Positions 1 through 10,999 of a stretch of 64,000 nt of DNA are shown piece by piece. The stretch lies in assembly GCA_017591395.1 (NCBI GenBank), contig WEDG01006409.1:62001-126000 (forward strand), given 5' to 3'. This stretch comes from Schistocephalus solidus. Lineage: Eukaryota > Platyhelminthes > Cestoda > Diphyllobothriidea > Diphyllobothriidae. The position numbers were made by a program, and so were the translations under genes. The notes under the pieces are model-generated. The model was not told the DNA's origin. It did not search any database and saw only the letters and a list, made by a program, of their open reading frames with translations. Numbering within the stretch: position 1 is the first letter of the stretch; each line of letters starts with the position of its first letter.

Positions 1-903
1 TGTCCAATCAAAACTACCTCGCTGTATGACGTCTGACGCACCTTTGAGCTATCTCAGCACCTGGCTTGGATGACTGTCGACTAACTTGACAACCTGGTTT
101 CCGGTTAGGTGGCACTGGCTCTCAAATGCGTTCTTATGGCTAGTTACCGATGTGTGACATTGACGTGAATTAGGTTTCGTAAATGTGGGTTTGGGAATCA
201 GCTAGATCTCAGCATTGGTGGTTGGCGTGAATATGTGCGCAGCCACGTCACTCGAGCCCAACCTCCAGGCATCTCATCGAATTCCTGTAATCGGAAGGAT
301 ATGGTCGAGGGAGAGCGGGCCAAGGTTGCTACTTCCACCCGCTCCCTCCCCCGTCTGAATTTATGGCAATCCTCGTTGAGTTTGACGTCGGACGTCTGAC
401 GAGGCATTCCGATCGGCAGTCACCAACTTCCAAAACCCCTAGGGCGTTCAAGGTGTAAGGACTGCACAAACAGAGACGCAATAAGCCCAAAATTGAGGTT
501 TGTACTTGACAAAGACCAAGTGCTTAGTTTATTAGTGAACCAACTCTGGGATAGTTCTTTTAGTCTGCTCTTGCCTCACCTGCATACTTGCCATTGACGG
601 TAGAGGAGTTACGCATTTAGCTATGTGATTATTTTCTATTGGCCGAAAAGTCATCTCGTTCCAATTAAACCACTACGTTTCTCCTAGTTTACCCTCTGGG
701 GCTCTCCCCCACCTGTTATCGCCCCTCGCAGCTCGTGAGTACGGTATGCGGCGAGGCTTCTGGGACATTGATCAAACGCTCCAAGTTTGCCTTCACTCCG
801 AAAAAAAACACTTGTTTGTAATACCAGTTGATGTGAAACATGCGGTAGCACGCTAACCGTTGGCTGATCATCATTTCCATCACCCTTGTATGTGTATGTG
901 TGC
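1..903. other. Unassigned sequence, no gene seen
   Basis: No ORF here resembles a known protein and I see no splice-supported exon. It ends in a short GT-rich run (about 888-910) directly before a LINE1 tail insertion. Short open frames near 198-407 and 684-977 are uneven in composition and look like chance. Confidence 0.4.
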
Positions 904-917
904 GTGTGAGTGCCCCC

Positions 918-1128
918 GGCCGCGCCAGCCACCTGCGCCCTCTTCCATCTCCGGTCTTCTCGACTCTGTCTTGACACCGGGCTCAGGTGGGGGAGGAGGA
1001 GAGAGTGCGGTAGCTGCAGCGCAAGGCTACTATCACTTAAAACTAATTCACGCGCAAGTCACCGTCCCTGCACCACCTGGTGTGGAGCATACGGTGGACC
1101 TCGTCGAAATCGACGGTCGAACTGCCAT
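918..1128 (+). mobile_element. 5'-truncated LINE1 3' tail with 14-bp target-site duplication
   Basis: This segment matches the last 210 bases of the 5-kb LINE1 copy at 48187-53207. It contains the GC-rich CCAGCCACCTGCGCCCTCT block, the GGTGGGGGAGGAGGAGAGAG purine block and the terminal GACGGTCGAACTG. It is flanked by a perfect direct repeat GTGTGAGTGCCCCC at 904-917 and 1129-1142, which is what target-primed reverse transcription leaves. No protein is encoded; open frames crossing it are by-products of its GC content. The fixed 3' end and variable 5' end match other copies in the window. Confidence 0.85.
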
Positions 1129-1269
1129 GTGTGAGTGCCCCCTAAACGGGCCACGTGGTAAAAGCGTTGGACCACATCAGGGCACGGCAGGCGTTATTCG
1201 GGTTGCGCTCCTATAATAAATGCCGAACTTGGTGGGGGGGGGGGGGTGGCACGCTTAGGGGCGGCTAGG

Positions 1270-1455
1270 GCCTAAAGGCCCCGGCGGCGCCAGCCACCTG
1301 TGCCCTGTTCCATCTCCGGTCTTCTTGAATCTGTCTTGACACCGGTTATAGGTGGGGGAGGAGGAGAGAGTGCAGTAGATGCGGCGCAGGTCACCGTACC
1401 TGCACCACCCTACTGTGGAGTGTATGGTGGACCTCGTCGAAATTGACGGAGAACT
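1270..1455 (+). mobile_element. Second, shorter LINE1 3' tail fragment
   Basis: It has the same order of blocks as the copy at 918-1128: a CCAGCCACCTGTGCCCT-like start, the GGTGGGGGAGGAGGAGAGAG block, then a GTGGACCTCGTCGAAATTGACGG-like end. About 20-30 bases are missing between the purine block and the GTCACCGT segment. The terminal CGAACTG is mutated to GAGAACT. A G-run precedes it near 1232-1246. I see no clear target-site duplication. Confidence 0.7.
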
Positions 1456-1904
1456 ATCGTGTGTGTGTGAGAGAGCGAGAGAGGGCGATACGCTTTATTT
1501 TGAAAGTATCATTTCAAAATTTTCATCAAAAAGATCTCCATTCACTGTGGATAAAACTGATACGCAAAAGAGATAGCACCGAAAGAAAATACAAGATATT
1601 GTAACCGAAAGCTGCAACTGTCCGCATCGTGAGCATTCGTCCGTGAATGCGTCGCAAAATTGTGCCAGATTTTCTTCAAAATGGTGCTGGTGTCGTTTGT
1701 AAATGACCTTATTGTAGTTAATATAAACAAAGAAAGATAAATGGCAGCATGTAATGAGAAAAATGGGCCAGCTCATGTACATATCAGAAAATTCACATGT
1801 GAATGGAGGAGAAAAAAAATGGTGGTTCAAATTCAAAAGCCCACCGAGAGTTCTTCTTTTGTTACACGTTATGCTTTTATTACTTTACTCGTTATGGATG
1901 ACAT
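1456..1904. other. AT-rich unassigned sequence
   Basis: AT-rich sequence with short open frames on both strands (for example 1495-1836 on the minus strand). None is recognisable or supported by splice sites. A short GT/GA-rich simple stretch lies at about 1458-1482. Confidence 0.35.
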
Positions 1905-2236
1905 GCATGGTCGCCTAATCAGAACACTCGGCTGGGAACGCCCCGCCCACTTAACATATGTGTCCTTGCGATCAATTTCGGTAAAAATTCCGTGGCCTAA
2001 CTCCAACACTAACCTTGACATAAAACTAAACTGTGAACTTAATTTTTACCCTTAACCTAAACCCCACAGTTAAAATGAACCTAAACCGTAACCCTTAACA
2101 TAATGCTGACCCTTATTCTGACCTTATCCTAAACTTAGCCCTACCCATCACCTTCATCCTTTCTCGGAATTAGGTGCAAAGCCAGATTCATTGCGGGTGG
2201 TTCCTATTCTCGTCTCCTGATTAGGTGGTTATACAA
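1905..2236 (+). mobile_element. MITE-like element with telomere-like core, copy 1
   Basis: The left end GTCGCCTAATCAGAACAC near 1909 is an imperfect inverted repeat of the right end GTCTCCTGATTAGGTGG near 2212-2229. The interior (about 2030-2150) is a degenerate run of CCTAAC/CCCTTAAC units resembling decayed telomere repeats. A conserved block, GGAATTAGGTGCAAAGCCAG and following, precedes the right end. Three other copies in the window have the same order of parts. No coding capacity. Probably a non-autonomous DNA element; superfamily unknown. Confidence 0.6.
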
Positions 2237-2675
2237 GTCATCCGTACCCTTTGCTGCTGGAAATTTGCGCAACAAATGCATTTAGTACACTCCTTGTGTG
2301 GAAACTTGCGTCTACCTTAAAGGCTATGCCTGAGAAAGGGAAGCATGTTTTTGTCTTGAAAGTACACTAATTCTGGCTTATGTTAAACTTGCTGTGCCAT
2401 TACTTGTTCTGAAGGTTGCCGAACTCAATTTCCCACATCTCCCCCTTTGAATCCATTTTATTTATCCCACCTTGTAGTTATGAAGAAGCCTTCTGACACC
2501 CATAAGATGTATTTTTAAATACGGATCACGTGTGATGGCAGGTGAATGTTAGATGGCACAGTAAATCGCTTCTCCCAGCACCAAATTTAAAGAATACGTT
2601 ATTTCCCACAGGGTATCTAAAACGGATAGATGTTTTTGGGCATTCTTCCTCGAGAATATTAATTAAGGGTATGTA

Positions 2676-2971
2676 TTACTTATATGTCCCCCTAAGCAGA
2701 ACGAGAGAATGATAACGACCCACCCAAGTAATAGAGGCGGCCCTGCGCATAATTCTAGGTAGGGTGAATATTCCCGTATCCTTTCCTTAACACTGGTTCT
2801 AACGTATACCTAAACCGTAGCCCTGATTTTAACCCTAACCCTACCGAAATCACCAACTTTAATCCCTAACCTTGAAGCTAACCCTGCTTTCACTTGTGCT
2901 TGGCGCAAAGGTATCCGTATTGTGGGCGGTTCCTCTTCTCGTGTCCTGTTTAGAGGGTAGTATAAATCCTC
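2676..2971 (+). mobile_element. MITE-like element with telomere-like core, copy 2
   Basis: The left end TTATATGTCCCCCTAAGCAG (2680-2699) pairs, as an imperfect inverted repeat of about 30 bases, with the right end GTCCTGTTTAGAGGGTAGTA (2943-2962). The core at 2790-2890 contains TTTTAACCCTAACCCTACC and related units. The block GGCGCAAAGGTATCCGTATT matches copies 1 and 4. No ORF is expected. Confidence 0.65.
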
Positions 2972-3177
2972 CTTACATAATTAAGTTTGTGAAGGCATCA
3001 AAAGCCGATCGATGAAGCCGCATTTGAGTTTGATTTTGCGCAGATGCTCAACTTAAAGCCATCACCTCCCCCCGTGGTGTATTAATTAGTCAGCCATTGT
3101 GCTTCATCCTAATTAGCGTTATAGCCTCACGAAGTATAGTCCAGGCGTTCGGTTAGTTAGTTTCAGTGCCGATTGTA

Positions 3178-3250
3178 GACTGACGACTAGGGCACGGGAA
3201 TAGGAACCACGTAATACAGATGACCTTGCGCTAAATTTCAGGTAGATTAG
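3178..3250 (-). repeat. Partial inverted copy of the MITE-like end
   Basis: GGAATAGGAACCACGTAATA followed by CAGATGACCTTGCGCTAAAT is the reverse complement of the conserved right-hand block of copy 4 (GCGCAAAGCCATCTGTATTA followed by CGAGCGGTTC at 38560-38586). Only one end is seen. Confidence 0.5.
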
Positions 3251-4519
3251 AGAATAGGTCAGGACCTGTGTATAGGTACCCTCTGGAATTTAGTGTCAGG
3301 CCATCAATATTACGCGATTGCTATTCCCATATTTATCGGTCAATTTAGCAAACTCGGGTCCGAGGTGACACGACTATGCCTAGTCAGCGGCTGGCTATTC
3401 CTTTTTATAAAGCTTGACTTGCAGTCCCCAATGACCTCTGCGCTTTCATGACTATTGTTTATCCGTTTTGTTTTTGCAATGTTAACCTTCCAGTCTCAGC
3501 TGAGGGGTCACAGCTGCGTTAAAAAATGCTTTAGAGGTTAAATAACGGTTCAGCAGTTGTCGAATTCGTGGTCCATGTTTGTTTCCCTCTAACTCGCGAC
3601 TCAAGGCGTTACTCGTCGATCAATTTACTCTCTTTTATAAGTTTCGCCTTATATCATTTTTCTACAACGTAATAACCATCATTGCCGTCATCGCCCACGG
3701 TCAGTTGCCGTCGTTTGGCGTTGATGTCGTCGCGGTTGCTATGCTACGCGGCGCAGTAGTGATTTTCAACGTCCCACATTGTAATACTCCTTTGGCCGCC
3801 TTAAATCCTCCGTTTTCCCACAGCAGGTCATTTCCTAAAATATTATTTCACATTTAGTTCATGCAAACACTAATAGTCAGCATAAACTTGGGTATTTTAG
3901 TGAAATATAAACAATAGTCATCAATATCACTCAAAGATTTAGATTTACCCTTTCAGTTCAGAAAGACCGGGTCCCATGGCGGAGAATTGAACCCACCCTC
4001 TGCCTCTGTAACTAAGTGCCTACCCCGCTGTCCTCGGTAGTCATCAATCTTTACTCATTCGATCCTTAGCCCATCTCAAATTCCCGAAGCGTAGTAACAG
4101 GATTTTTAGCGAAACTGAAATTTTCCCACCCCTCTCCTCTGAAATTCATGCTTGCATGGTTCCTACTTGCTTTTGTTGGGTGGATCTCTGCATTTGGTTA
4201 TCAGCCTCGGAAATGATACTTGTAACAGTATTTTCACCATATTTACTCCACTGGACTACAATGGCTTGGCCGACGTTTCACTAGCTATTCAAAAAATGAT
4301 ACATTTGAAAGTCTGCTCGTCTTATTTGTTTGGTGGCAGAAAAACCTCGTAACGGTATCCAACAGCACAATGGTGATTTGCTTCTTTCGATACGAAGCGA
4401 TATGATGGGTAGTGTTCAATACTAAAACGATTTAGTTCGTAGTAGAAACTGCACAGTTTGGAAACGTGTGTGCTAATATTGGATAACATTAATGGGAGGT
4501 TGTTCTGCTGATAAAGTTC
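3251..4519. other. Unassigned sequence
   Basis: No recognisable gene. A possible tRNA-like B box in reverse orientation (GGGTTCAATTCTCC on the minus strand near 3982-3996) hints at an old SINE, but no A box or shared tail could be matched. Confidence 0.3.
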
Positions 4520-4528
4520 TTTCATATA

Positions 4529-5183
4529 CGGCAGTTCGACCGTCGATTTCGACGAGGTCCACCGTATGCTCCACACCAGGTGGTGCAGGGACGGTGACTT
4601 GCGCGTGAATTAGTTTTAAGTGCTATTAGCCTTGCGCTGTAGCTACCGCACTCTCTCCTCCTCCCCCACCTGAGCCCGGTGTCAAGACAGAGTCAAGAAG
4701 ACCGGAGATGGGAGAGGGCGCAGGTGGCTGGCGCGGCCGGAACCGCCCCTAGGTGTACCACTACACCTGACTCGGATCCTACGGAGTGGGAGTGCCATAA
4801 AGGTCACATTAAGAAGGAGCCATTGCAACCTGACTCTCAGTCCGCCAGTCAGCCACTCCACACAAAACACACATTGGGCTGACCACGTGGTCCGAGTTAT
4901 CCCGTCAGTTGGAAACCTCCCAAGCCACGGTTTTAAGCGCACCGTGATAGTTTCAAGCGCGTCAGATTGTTTATAGTGAGCAAAATACGCTGAGCTCTCG
5001 ACCTCACTCTCTCCCCCCAACCCCACAATCAGACCACTGTCCGAGCCGGTCAGTTGTCTGATGCGGAAGTGGGTGTAGCTGCTGGTGACCTCGTTTACGT
5101 GTACTACGTACACGACCTGGCCCCCCAAACACAAGCACCAGGATTTCACACAACAGGGGGTTGAACGGCTTACATCTCATATA
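4529..5183 (-). mobile_element. LINE1 3' tail, longest solo copy, flanked by TTTCATATA
   Basis: Read on the minus strand it runs from a segment like AAGCCGTTCAACCCCCTGTT, through CAGACAACTGACCGGCTCGG, the AGTGAGGTCGAGAGCTCAGC block, the AAACCGTGGCTTGGGAGG block and the GGTGGGGGAGGAGGAGAGAG block, to the terminus GACGGTCGAACTG. The same order makes up the last 0.5-0.7 kb of the LINE1 copy at 48187-53207. TTTCATATA is present at 4520-4528 and 5184-5192, a plausible 9-bp target-site duplication. It encodes no protein; open frames on both strands are shadows of the GC-rich repeat. Confidence 0.75.
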
Positions 5184-5192
5184 TTTCATATA

Positions 5193-6285
5193 TTATTAAT
5201 AGCACTCAGCAATACCTTTGGAGCGGTTTTGGGGGTTGCAACTTTCGCGCAATACAGTGAGGTCTGCGAGTTGGTTATATCTCCATCTGCACGATTTTTT
5301 GGTTATAACGTTCCTATTGGCCAGTCGGTTCGTCTGGAGCAAAGTCGTCTAAAGCTCTAAGGCTTCTACATTCTGAGTTTTTTTCTTGAATTAATTTTCT
5401 TTGTCGTAAGTCATCTGCAGCAAATAAACCGATAATATTTTGTATGCTGGTTCGGTCAGCTTAGCAAAAGGCTCTCCGCTCTCCTTATAAACCCTGAATG
5501 ATGTCTCCTTAACGCTTCTTCCCCCTGCCGAATCTTCACGTTCACTTACTTCCCTGTGTATCCACTAAAACTTGAATTGCCTATAAAGGGTGTCCATTTA
5601 TAATGAGCAGAGCTTGAAACGTGTTTGTCTTTTACACCGTTGCCTGTTTTGGAAGGGCAGTGAGACAATGTTCCATGCCGAAACTTTTTCAGTCTTCTCG
5701 AGGCCTTTGTCGATCGTTCTCTCTTGACCCCTCCGTCTCGTTGATCCTGGATGCGTACGTTTAGTTGCCGCCTTCTTCCCTTCGCCTTTCTGAAAACGAT
5801 GTTTACTCCTCATGGTCCATGCGAACCCGTCCTATATTTGACGGTACTTATATAACCTAATAAGAATTATCCAGCGGGATACTGGAATAGGAACAACTGA
5901 TAACACCGGTAGCTCTGTGCTAACTTCCAGGGAAATTGGGGTTAATGTTTGGCAATAGAAACGGATAGGCGAGTTTCAAGAGGGAGACACGATCGCTGGA
6001 ATAAGTTTTATTAGTCTGGCGTTGTGGATTCTCACTCGAATTCATAGTTAGAGACAAAATCAGGTAAAGGTTGCACACGTGTTGCAGTATGCAGAGTACC
6101 CGTTTGGTAACTCAGCATGTTTGTTTTTCTCTGAAACAACGAGGTGAAATTCGTGTGGCGACCAAGGTTTGGAATGAGACTATGCCGCACACTTATAAAT
6201 GGACAAGGTTGCTCGAGCATAGGAAGACCACGTATATTTGGTAGAGCTGTTGTACAAACATACCCTTCGCCTGCGATCGATGGTA
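5193..6285. other. Unassigned sequence
   Basis: No supported exon and no recognisable repeat apart from the flank of the LINE tail. Pyrimidine-rich tracts occur near 5500-5530 and 5690-5790. Confidence 0.3.
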
Positions 6286-6289
6286 CGTG

Positions 6290-6420
6290 AATTTCATTCG
6301 CCTCTTGACGTTTCGGGTTCTCTATCGAACCCATCTTCAGAGATAACGGCAACAGGATAAAGCCAATGGATGCACAGGGGTTGCTGTTGCTCTACCACTG
6401 CGTACCTGTCAAAATTAGTG
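6290..6420 (-). repeat. Dispersed repeat with hammerhead-like hairpin, copy 1
   Basis: On the minus strand, at about 6309-6340, the order is CTGAAGA, one T, GGGTTC, a six-base loop, GAACCC, GAAAC. The 6-bp stem is perfect. The copy at 12500-12650 has the same order and also shares flanking sequence (ATTCGCC on one side, a GCACAAGGGG-like stretch on the other). The layout resembles the core of a hammerhead ribozyme, as known in Penelope-like elements, but the extra T and CTGAAGA instead of CTGATGA depart from the consensus. It may simply be a conserved hairpin of an unidentified retroelement. Confidence 0.5.
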
Positions 6421-9400
6421 ATCTACCTTCATCACAGATAACTGCACTAAGTTTAATAATCGCTTGATTGCCGGCAGCCGGGTCGTTAATCGCTGCAATT
6501 TCATCACTCTCTTTGATGCCTCTTAATGAGAATCCGCAAAGTCCAGTGAATTGAATTGTTGTTCCAGCTATCGCGTCTCCTTCACACAGGGCACTGTCAA
6601 TTCTCCGCGAAATTAAGGCGTGTTTTTCTTCAAGAAGCTGCTACACGACAACCAAACGCGGTGCAATAGAGGTGTCGGTAGAACCGAGTTTGAGCCCGGG
6701 CGGGGAGGGATATTACCTAGGCCTGCCAGGACCGTTCTTGGCTCGATGTTTACCGTTTTTAGTCTACTCTATTTTCATACGAACCACAACTATACTGCGT
6801 TACATGCCGTCATTTAGAGCTCTAATGTTACACCTCTCAGCACGTTTGCGTACTGAGTATTCGAACTTGACCACAACTTCATTAGTTTCATGATTTCCAC
6901 AGCGATGGTAGCAATTAGTGGTGTGTTATCATGGCTTTGGAGGAAGCCTTGGAAACTGTAAAGATCTTGACTGCGTTCCTCCTATATAATACGTCTACTG
7001 CCTCAGAACAGACAGGAACGTATAACTCAACGCAGTCTTCTTAGTTGTCAGTTCTGGCGACATTCTCTATCCGGTTTCAGAGGGGACAGACATGGCGTTT
7101 CACTTTGGGTTTCAGAAGTTAGAATGACCCATACTCTGGGTTACACTTCGCATCCTCCCAAGCGCAACAGTGGCGATTTCGGCTTTTCCAGAGGTGGGGT
7201 GAGTATGGGGAGTCGCTACATTTATTTTCAATCAAGCACCGTTAAGCTCCTTCCCAAGAGGCGACCTACCTTATTCCCAATATCTTCCAACATATCATTT
7301 GATTACATTTTCGATACGGAATCTTGAGCCAGGGAAGTCTCTTACTCCTCACGGCACCGCACTGTAGTTCTCTTAACTGTCCAGGAAATTTAGCCGACAT
7401 CCCCTATCACTGGTCGTAACAATGGCCACTATTCATTACGTGTTCTTGTCGGCGGAATTTCTACTCAACCTTGGTTATGGTGCTAATGCAGTCATGTTGA
7501 CCCTCTAACTTGTTTCCCCTTCCATGCCCAAGAACGCGTATTTTCGCTTAACTCCGTCCATGTCCAGTGAAGATAGGCCATTAACGAACCCTTAGCGAGT
7601 GACAGAATTGTTCGTCTGAGGATCAGTCGTTGGTTTCTCCCCTACTGACAAGCAATTTTGTCATGAAATTTGGCATCATCCAGTCTGATTGTAGCCTCGT
7701 CCAGTTCGGACTCATCTATTGAGGACTTTTGTCCTCTTTTCAGCCCTCTTCTTCCATGTTCACAGTCTTTCGTAGGCTGTTGTTTCAAGGGCAAAAGTGA
7801 AAGACTTCTCCTTTCCTAATGAGCCTCAGTTGAGGTTTGTCATTTTGCCTAAGACCTTTCACGGCTTTTCGACGATGTGGAAGAGGAGCTGACCTGCCAG
7901 CTTGACCTTACGGCCACTTGCCCTCGAGAGCGTGTGGAGTGCCAGGGTCACCTTCCAGCTGTTTTGTTGAATTCATTCAACACTGCACGCTGACTTGTCT
8001 CAACCCAGACTTCTCTTTTTTATATTGACGTCCTTATCGGGCACCATGACCGGTTGGTATCTAGGGCCAGATATCAATTGAACTTCGGCCATCCATGCGT
8101 TTGACTTTCTTCTCTCTATGATCGGTAAGGAGGGGTTAATTGTTCGTTTGCAACGATCAATTTTTGAATAAGCGTTAGCCTGGCGTTACTTCTTCCAAAA
8201 TAGCTTTCGCTTCCGCGGTCGCGGTTTAATTTTATTTTGAAGCCGGCATCCCTCTTGCATTTAAGTCCTCTACTTTCCACTGATTGATTTTATGGTCCTC
8301 TGCTAACCGACTTAGCGTTTTCCGAGGGTGTTGGCTTCATTCCCTCTTGCATAGATGCTGCGCAACCTTCATTTTCCTTGTAGAGCCTAGGTCTTACGGC
8401 GGCTGGACTCTTCTTCGTCCTCTCTCGTGATCGAGATCCTGAGACCTTCTCCAGCGAATCGCTCGCGGTTCTTTTGAAGCTGCTTCACGCCCCCAACAGT
8501 ACGTTCATGTGCTTGCATGCTCCACAATGACTCGCTTTCTGTCGCCATTGCTTTTAGTCGAGGATTGTAGTGCCACTCCGCCAACCTGCTGCTCGATGTC
8601 ATCAGACTTGACAGCAGACTACGGTAGATGGGTTTTTTACAGAATAACGCAGCTATCTTGTGTTTAGATGTAACCATTGCTCCGATACGTGACTTCTACC
8701 GAGATAAATCATTTGATAACAGCAGAATATCTTCTGTAGGCGAGAGGTCCAATTGTTAATGTTAAGAACCGTCAGTCTGCGAATTGGGTCTTTTGTGACA
8801 GAAACTAGTCAGTCAGGTGATCACGCCGATATCGTGTATACGTTCTTTCAGTCACATTACACCTGAAATCACCATGTCTCCGTGCCAAGCTTGTAGGGTG
8901 AAAATTGTGCCGGCTTGTTACACTGACGGTATTTGCGATATCACTGTGACTCAACGAGTTTGTCACTTTTTTTGGTTTATTTGCTCTTTGTTTAAAACTC
9001 ATTATGTGTTCAAAACAACCTCCGCCCGTAATAAGCTGTGGGCCACTTTCCATGTAAGTAATGTAGCAACCCGCTTGCTCGAGACCTTTGGGTGGATAAT
9101 GTGGAGTCTCGTTAATCCGTTGAGTTTGTGACATGCCTGGAATCAGGTGTCTTCCAATCCCCCCCCCCTCATCCCACCATTCTGCTGTCTGCGTGTAGTA
9201 ACGCTCCCACTGTTGCTAAGGTTACTGTTTACCCGTTAATGTTGCCTCTTCCCCACCGTCGACAATCGCGTATTTGCGCAGTCGTCACTCTGAGTGCGCT
9301 TGGGCAAGTAGGGTCAACCCCGGTAGTTAACCGTCTTCACGAATCTTGATTTCGGTTTTCCACCAAATTTGTTTTTTTAGATCTTTGTAGATTGTTGTTC

Positions 9401-10440
9401 GCTTACCATAGAACGCGTTTACATCCCTATTGAACTGTGACTTCCATTAGCTCCTTTTTCTGTATGTTTAATGTTGTAGACGCCATCGGATTTGTGCTGT
9501 TGGTGGCGCTCCCCGTGGTCTAAGGGCGTCTACTTGCCTCAAAGCCTTAAAAGCCTCGTTTTTCGTATGTCTGTTTATGCTAAGACTAGCTGGGTAGGGG
9601 GGTTTACCGTATCTCCTTAGTCGTAACTCCGAAACCAGGCTTTTACTGATGTGTGCGGGAGACGAGCCTGGGCAGTAGTGCAAACAGAACAGTCAGTTGT
9701 TGTAACAGGGGCGTTTTGGACCCATGCCCCCCCTCCTAAGCGTCATAAATGAGCCGCTGTTCCTATTATACCTCACCTTTTCTGGTTGTAATAGGGTCAT
9801 AGTTCTTCTCCAACTGGTCTAGTCACTTGGTGGTGGGCTGGCCATCCAGTCTTATCCTTTCAGTAATTCCTAAATCACATGGGATAAACGCTGATTCATT
9901 GCTGTCCATGTACACCGACCTTGGGGACTTCTTATCTCGCCCCAGCCTAGATGCGCCTGTCACAGAGGATGTTTTTCGTTCTTTCGAAAGCTTTTTCTAT
10001 GCCCCATCTCACTGGGACGTTGTACCCTTCACATCGAAATTGTCCGTCAATTTCCCATATTCCAACTGGTCGAACCACTTCGAAATCACACCTTTTCATG
10101 AGTAGGATATGGGTTCTCGGCAAACCTCTATCAAAGTGTGTACACAATTTTAGAGAGGTTATTTGGGATCCTTTGCCTAAGTACCACATTTGAAGTACTT
10201 TTTCGTCTCAGGCTTTGAGTTACGCAATGGGCTGGGAGGCCATTGTTCTTCGTGGAATAAACAGTGCGCCTGGGCGTATTTTACCGCGTGTTTCAGCGTC
10301 TTGCTCTTATTATATTTGGGGTCCGTATTAGACCTATCACTGCGAAAAGATTCATGACACGTATAGTATCCGCCGCATCTCTCCTCTTTCCCCACTCGCC
10401 TAGCTCTGTTGGCAAAGCGATCTCAAGACGATCAGGATGT
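6421..10440. other. Unassigned sequence, no gene recognised
   Basis: Four kilobases with short open frames only (for example 8387-8677 and 8805-9134 on the minus strand, 9827-10105 on the plus strand). None has a recognisable domain, and overlapping frames of similar length on the other strand argue against coding. A C-run sits at 9160-9169. Confidence 0.3.
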
Positions 10441-10510
10441 GGGCGCGAGCGCAGTGGCTGGCAAGGCTAAATAACTCATCTACGCTTGCTACATGACCTC
10501 GTCCTCACTA
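10441..10510. repeat. Old repeat fragment shared with 58900-58955
   Basis: GGCTAAATAACTCATCTACG and TGCTACATGACCTCGTCCTC here resemble AGCTAAACAGCTCATCTGCA and TACTGCACATGACCTGACAC near 58907-58945. Both lie near decayed LINE1-tail-like sequence, so this may be the outer part of an older subfamily. Confidence 0.4.
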
Positions 10511-10794
10511 CATTAACCAAACTTCTGTAAGGACGGCCTGAGTCCCACATCACTGGGCGTGCAATAGACTACGATAACCGGGGGCTATTACACCCTGCCT
10601 CCTGAGAAGGAACTTATTATCCCGTCGATCGGCTGGCATTAAAACAACTGGAGGACACAGCAAGGGTGACGGTCGAGTAATTTAGCTTCTCATAAGGCAC
10701 CCTTACGATGCCTCATTTGCACTGTTTCTCACTTCGTCCACTTGGTTCCGATTGTAGGGGCAGGATTGAGTCGAGTTGATTGCGGACATGTGAG

Positions 10795-10990
10795 AATGCG
10801 GCCGTCGGGAGCCACGATGTCCACCGTGTGCGCCACAGTATAGTGGACACAGTGCACTGACTTGCGAGGAGCAGACTTATAGTGAGGCAGACTTTCAAAT
10901 CATCTAATGCACTCTTTCCTCTCTCTCTCTCTCTCACCCACCAGACACCGTTGTCAAGACGACCGGAGGTGGCTGCCAAAATTAACTAGC
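10795..10990 (-). mobile_element. Decayed LINE1 3' tail
   Basis: CGATGTCCACCGTGTGCGCC, GTGCACTGACTTGCG, a (CT)n run at 10917-10935 in place of the usual CTCTCTCCTCCTCCCCCACC block, then GTCAAGACGACCGGAGGTGG follow the same order as the minus-strand LINE1 tails at 4529 and 24815. Similarity is clearly lower than for those copies, so this is an older insertion. Confidence 0.55.
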
Positions 10991-10999
10991 CTGCCTACG

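Noticed and set aside
860..1216. 118-codon ORF
   Set aside because: It lies across a LINE1 tail and its target-site duplication; the same repeat gives unrelated open frames elsewhere.
2030..2160. Internal telomere or chromosome end
   Set aside because: The CCTAAC-like units are degenerate, short, and flanked by inverted repeats shared with three other internal loci.
4682..5149. 155-codon minus-strand ORF
   Set aside because: Lies entirely in a non-coding LINE1 3' tail.
9827..10193. 92-codon ORF with antisense partner
   Set aside because: Two frames on the same strand and one on the other are all open; no domain and no splice support.
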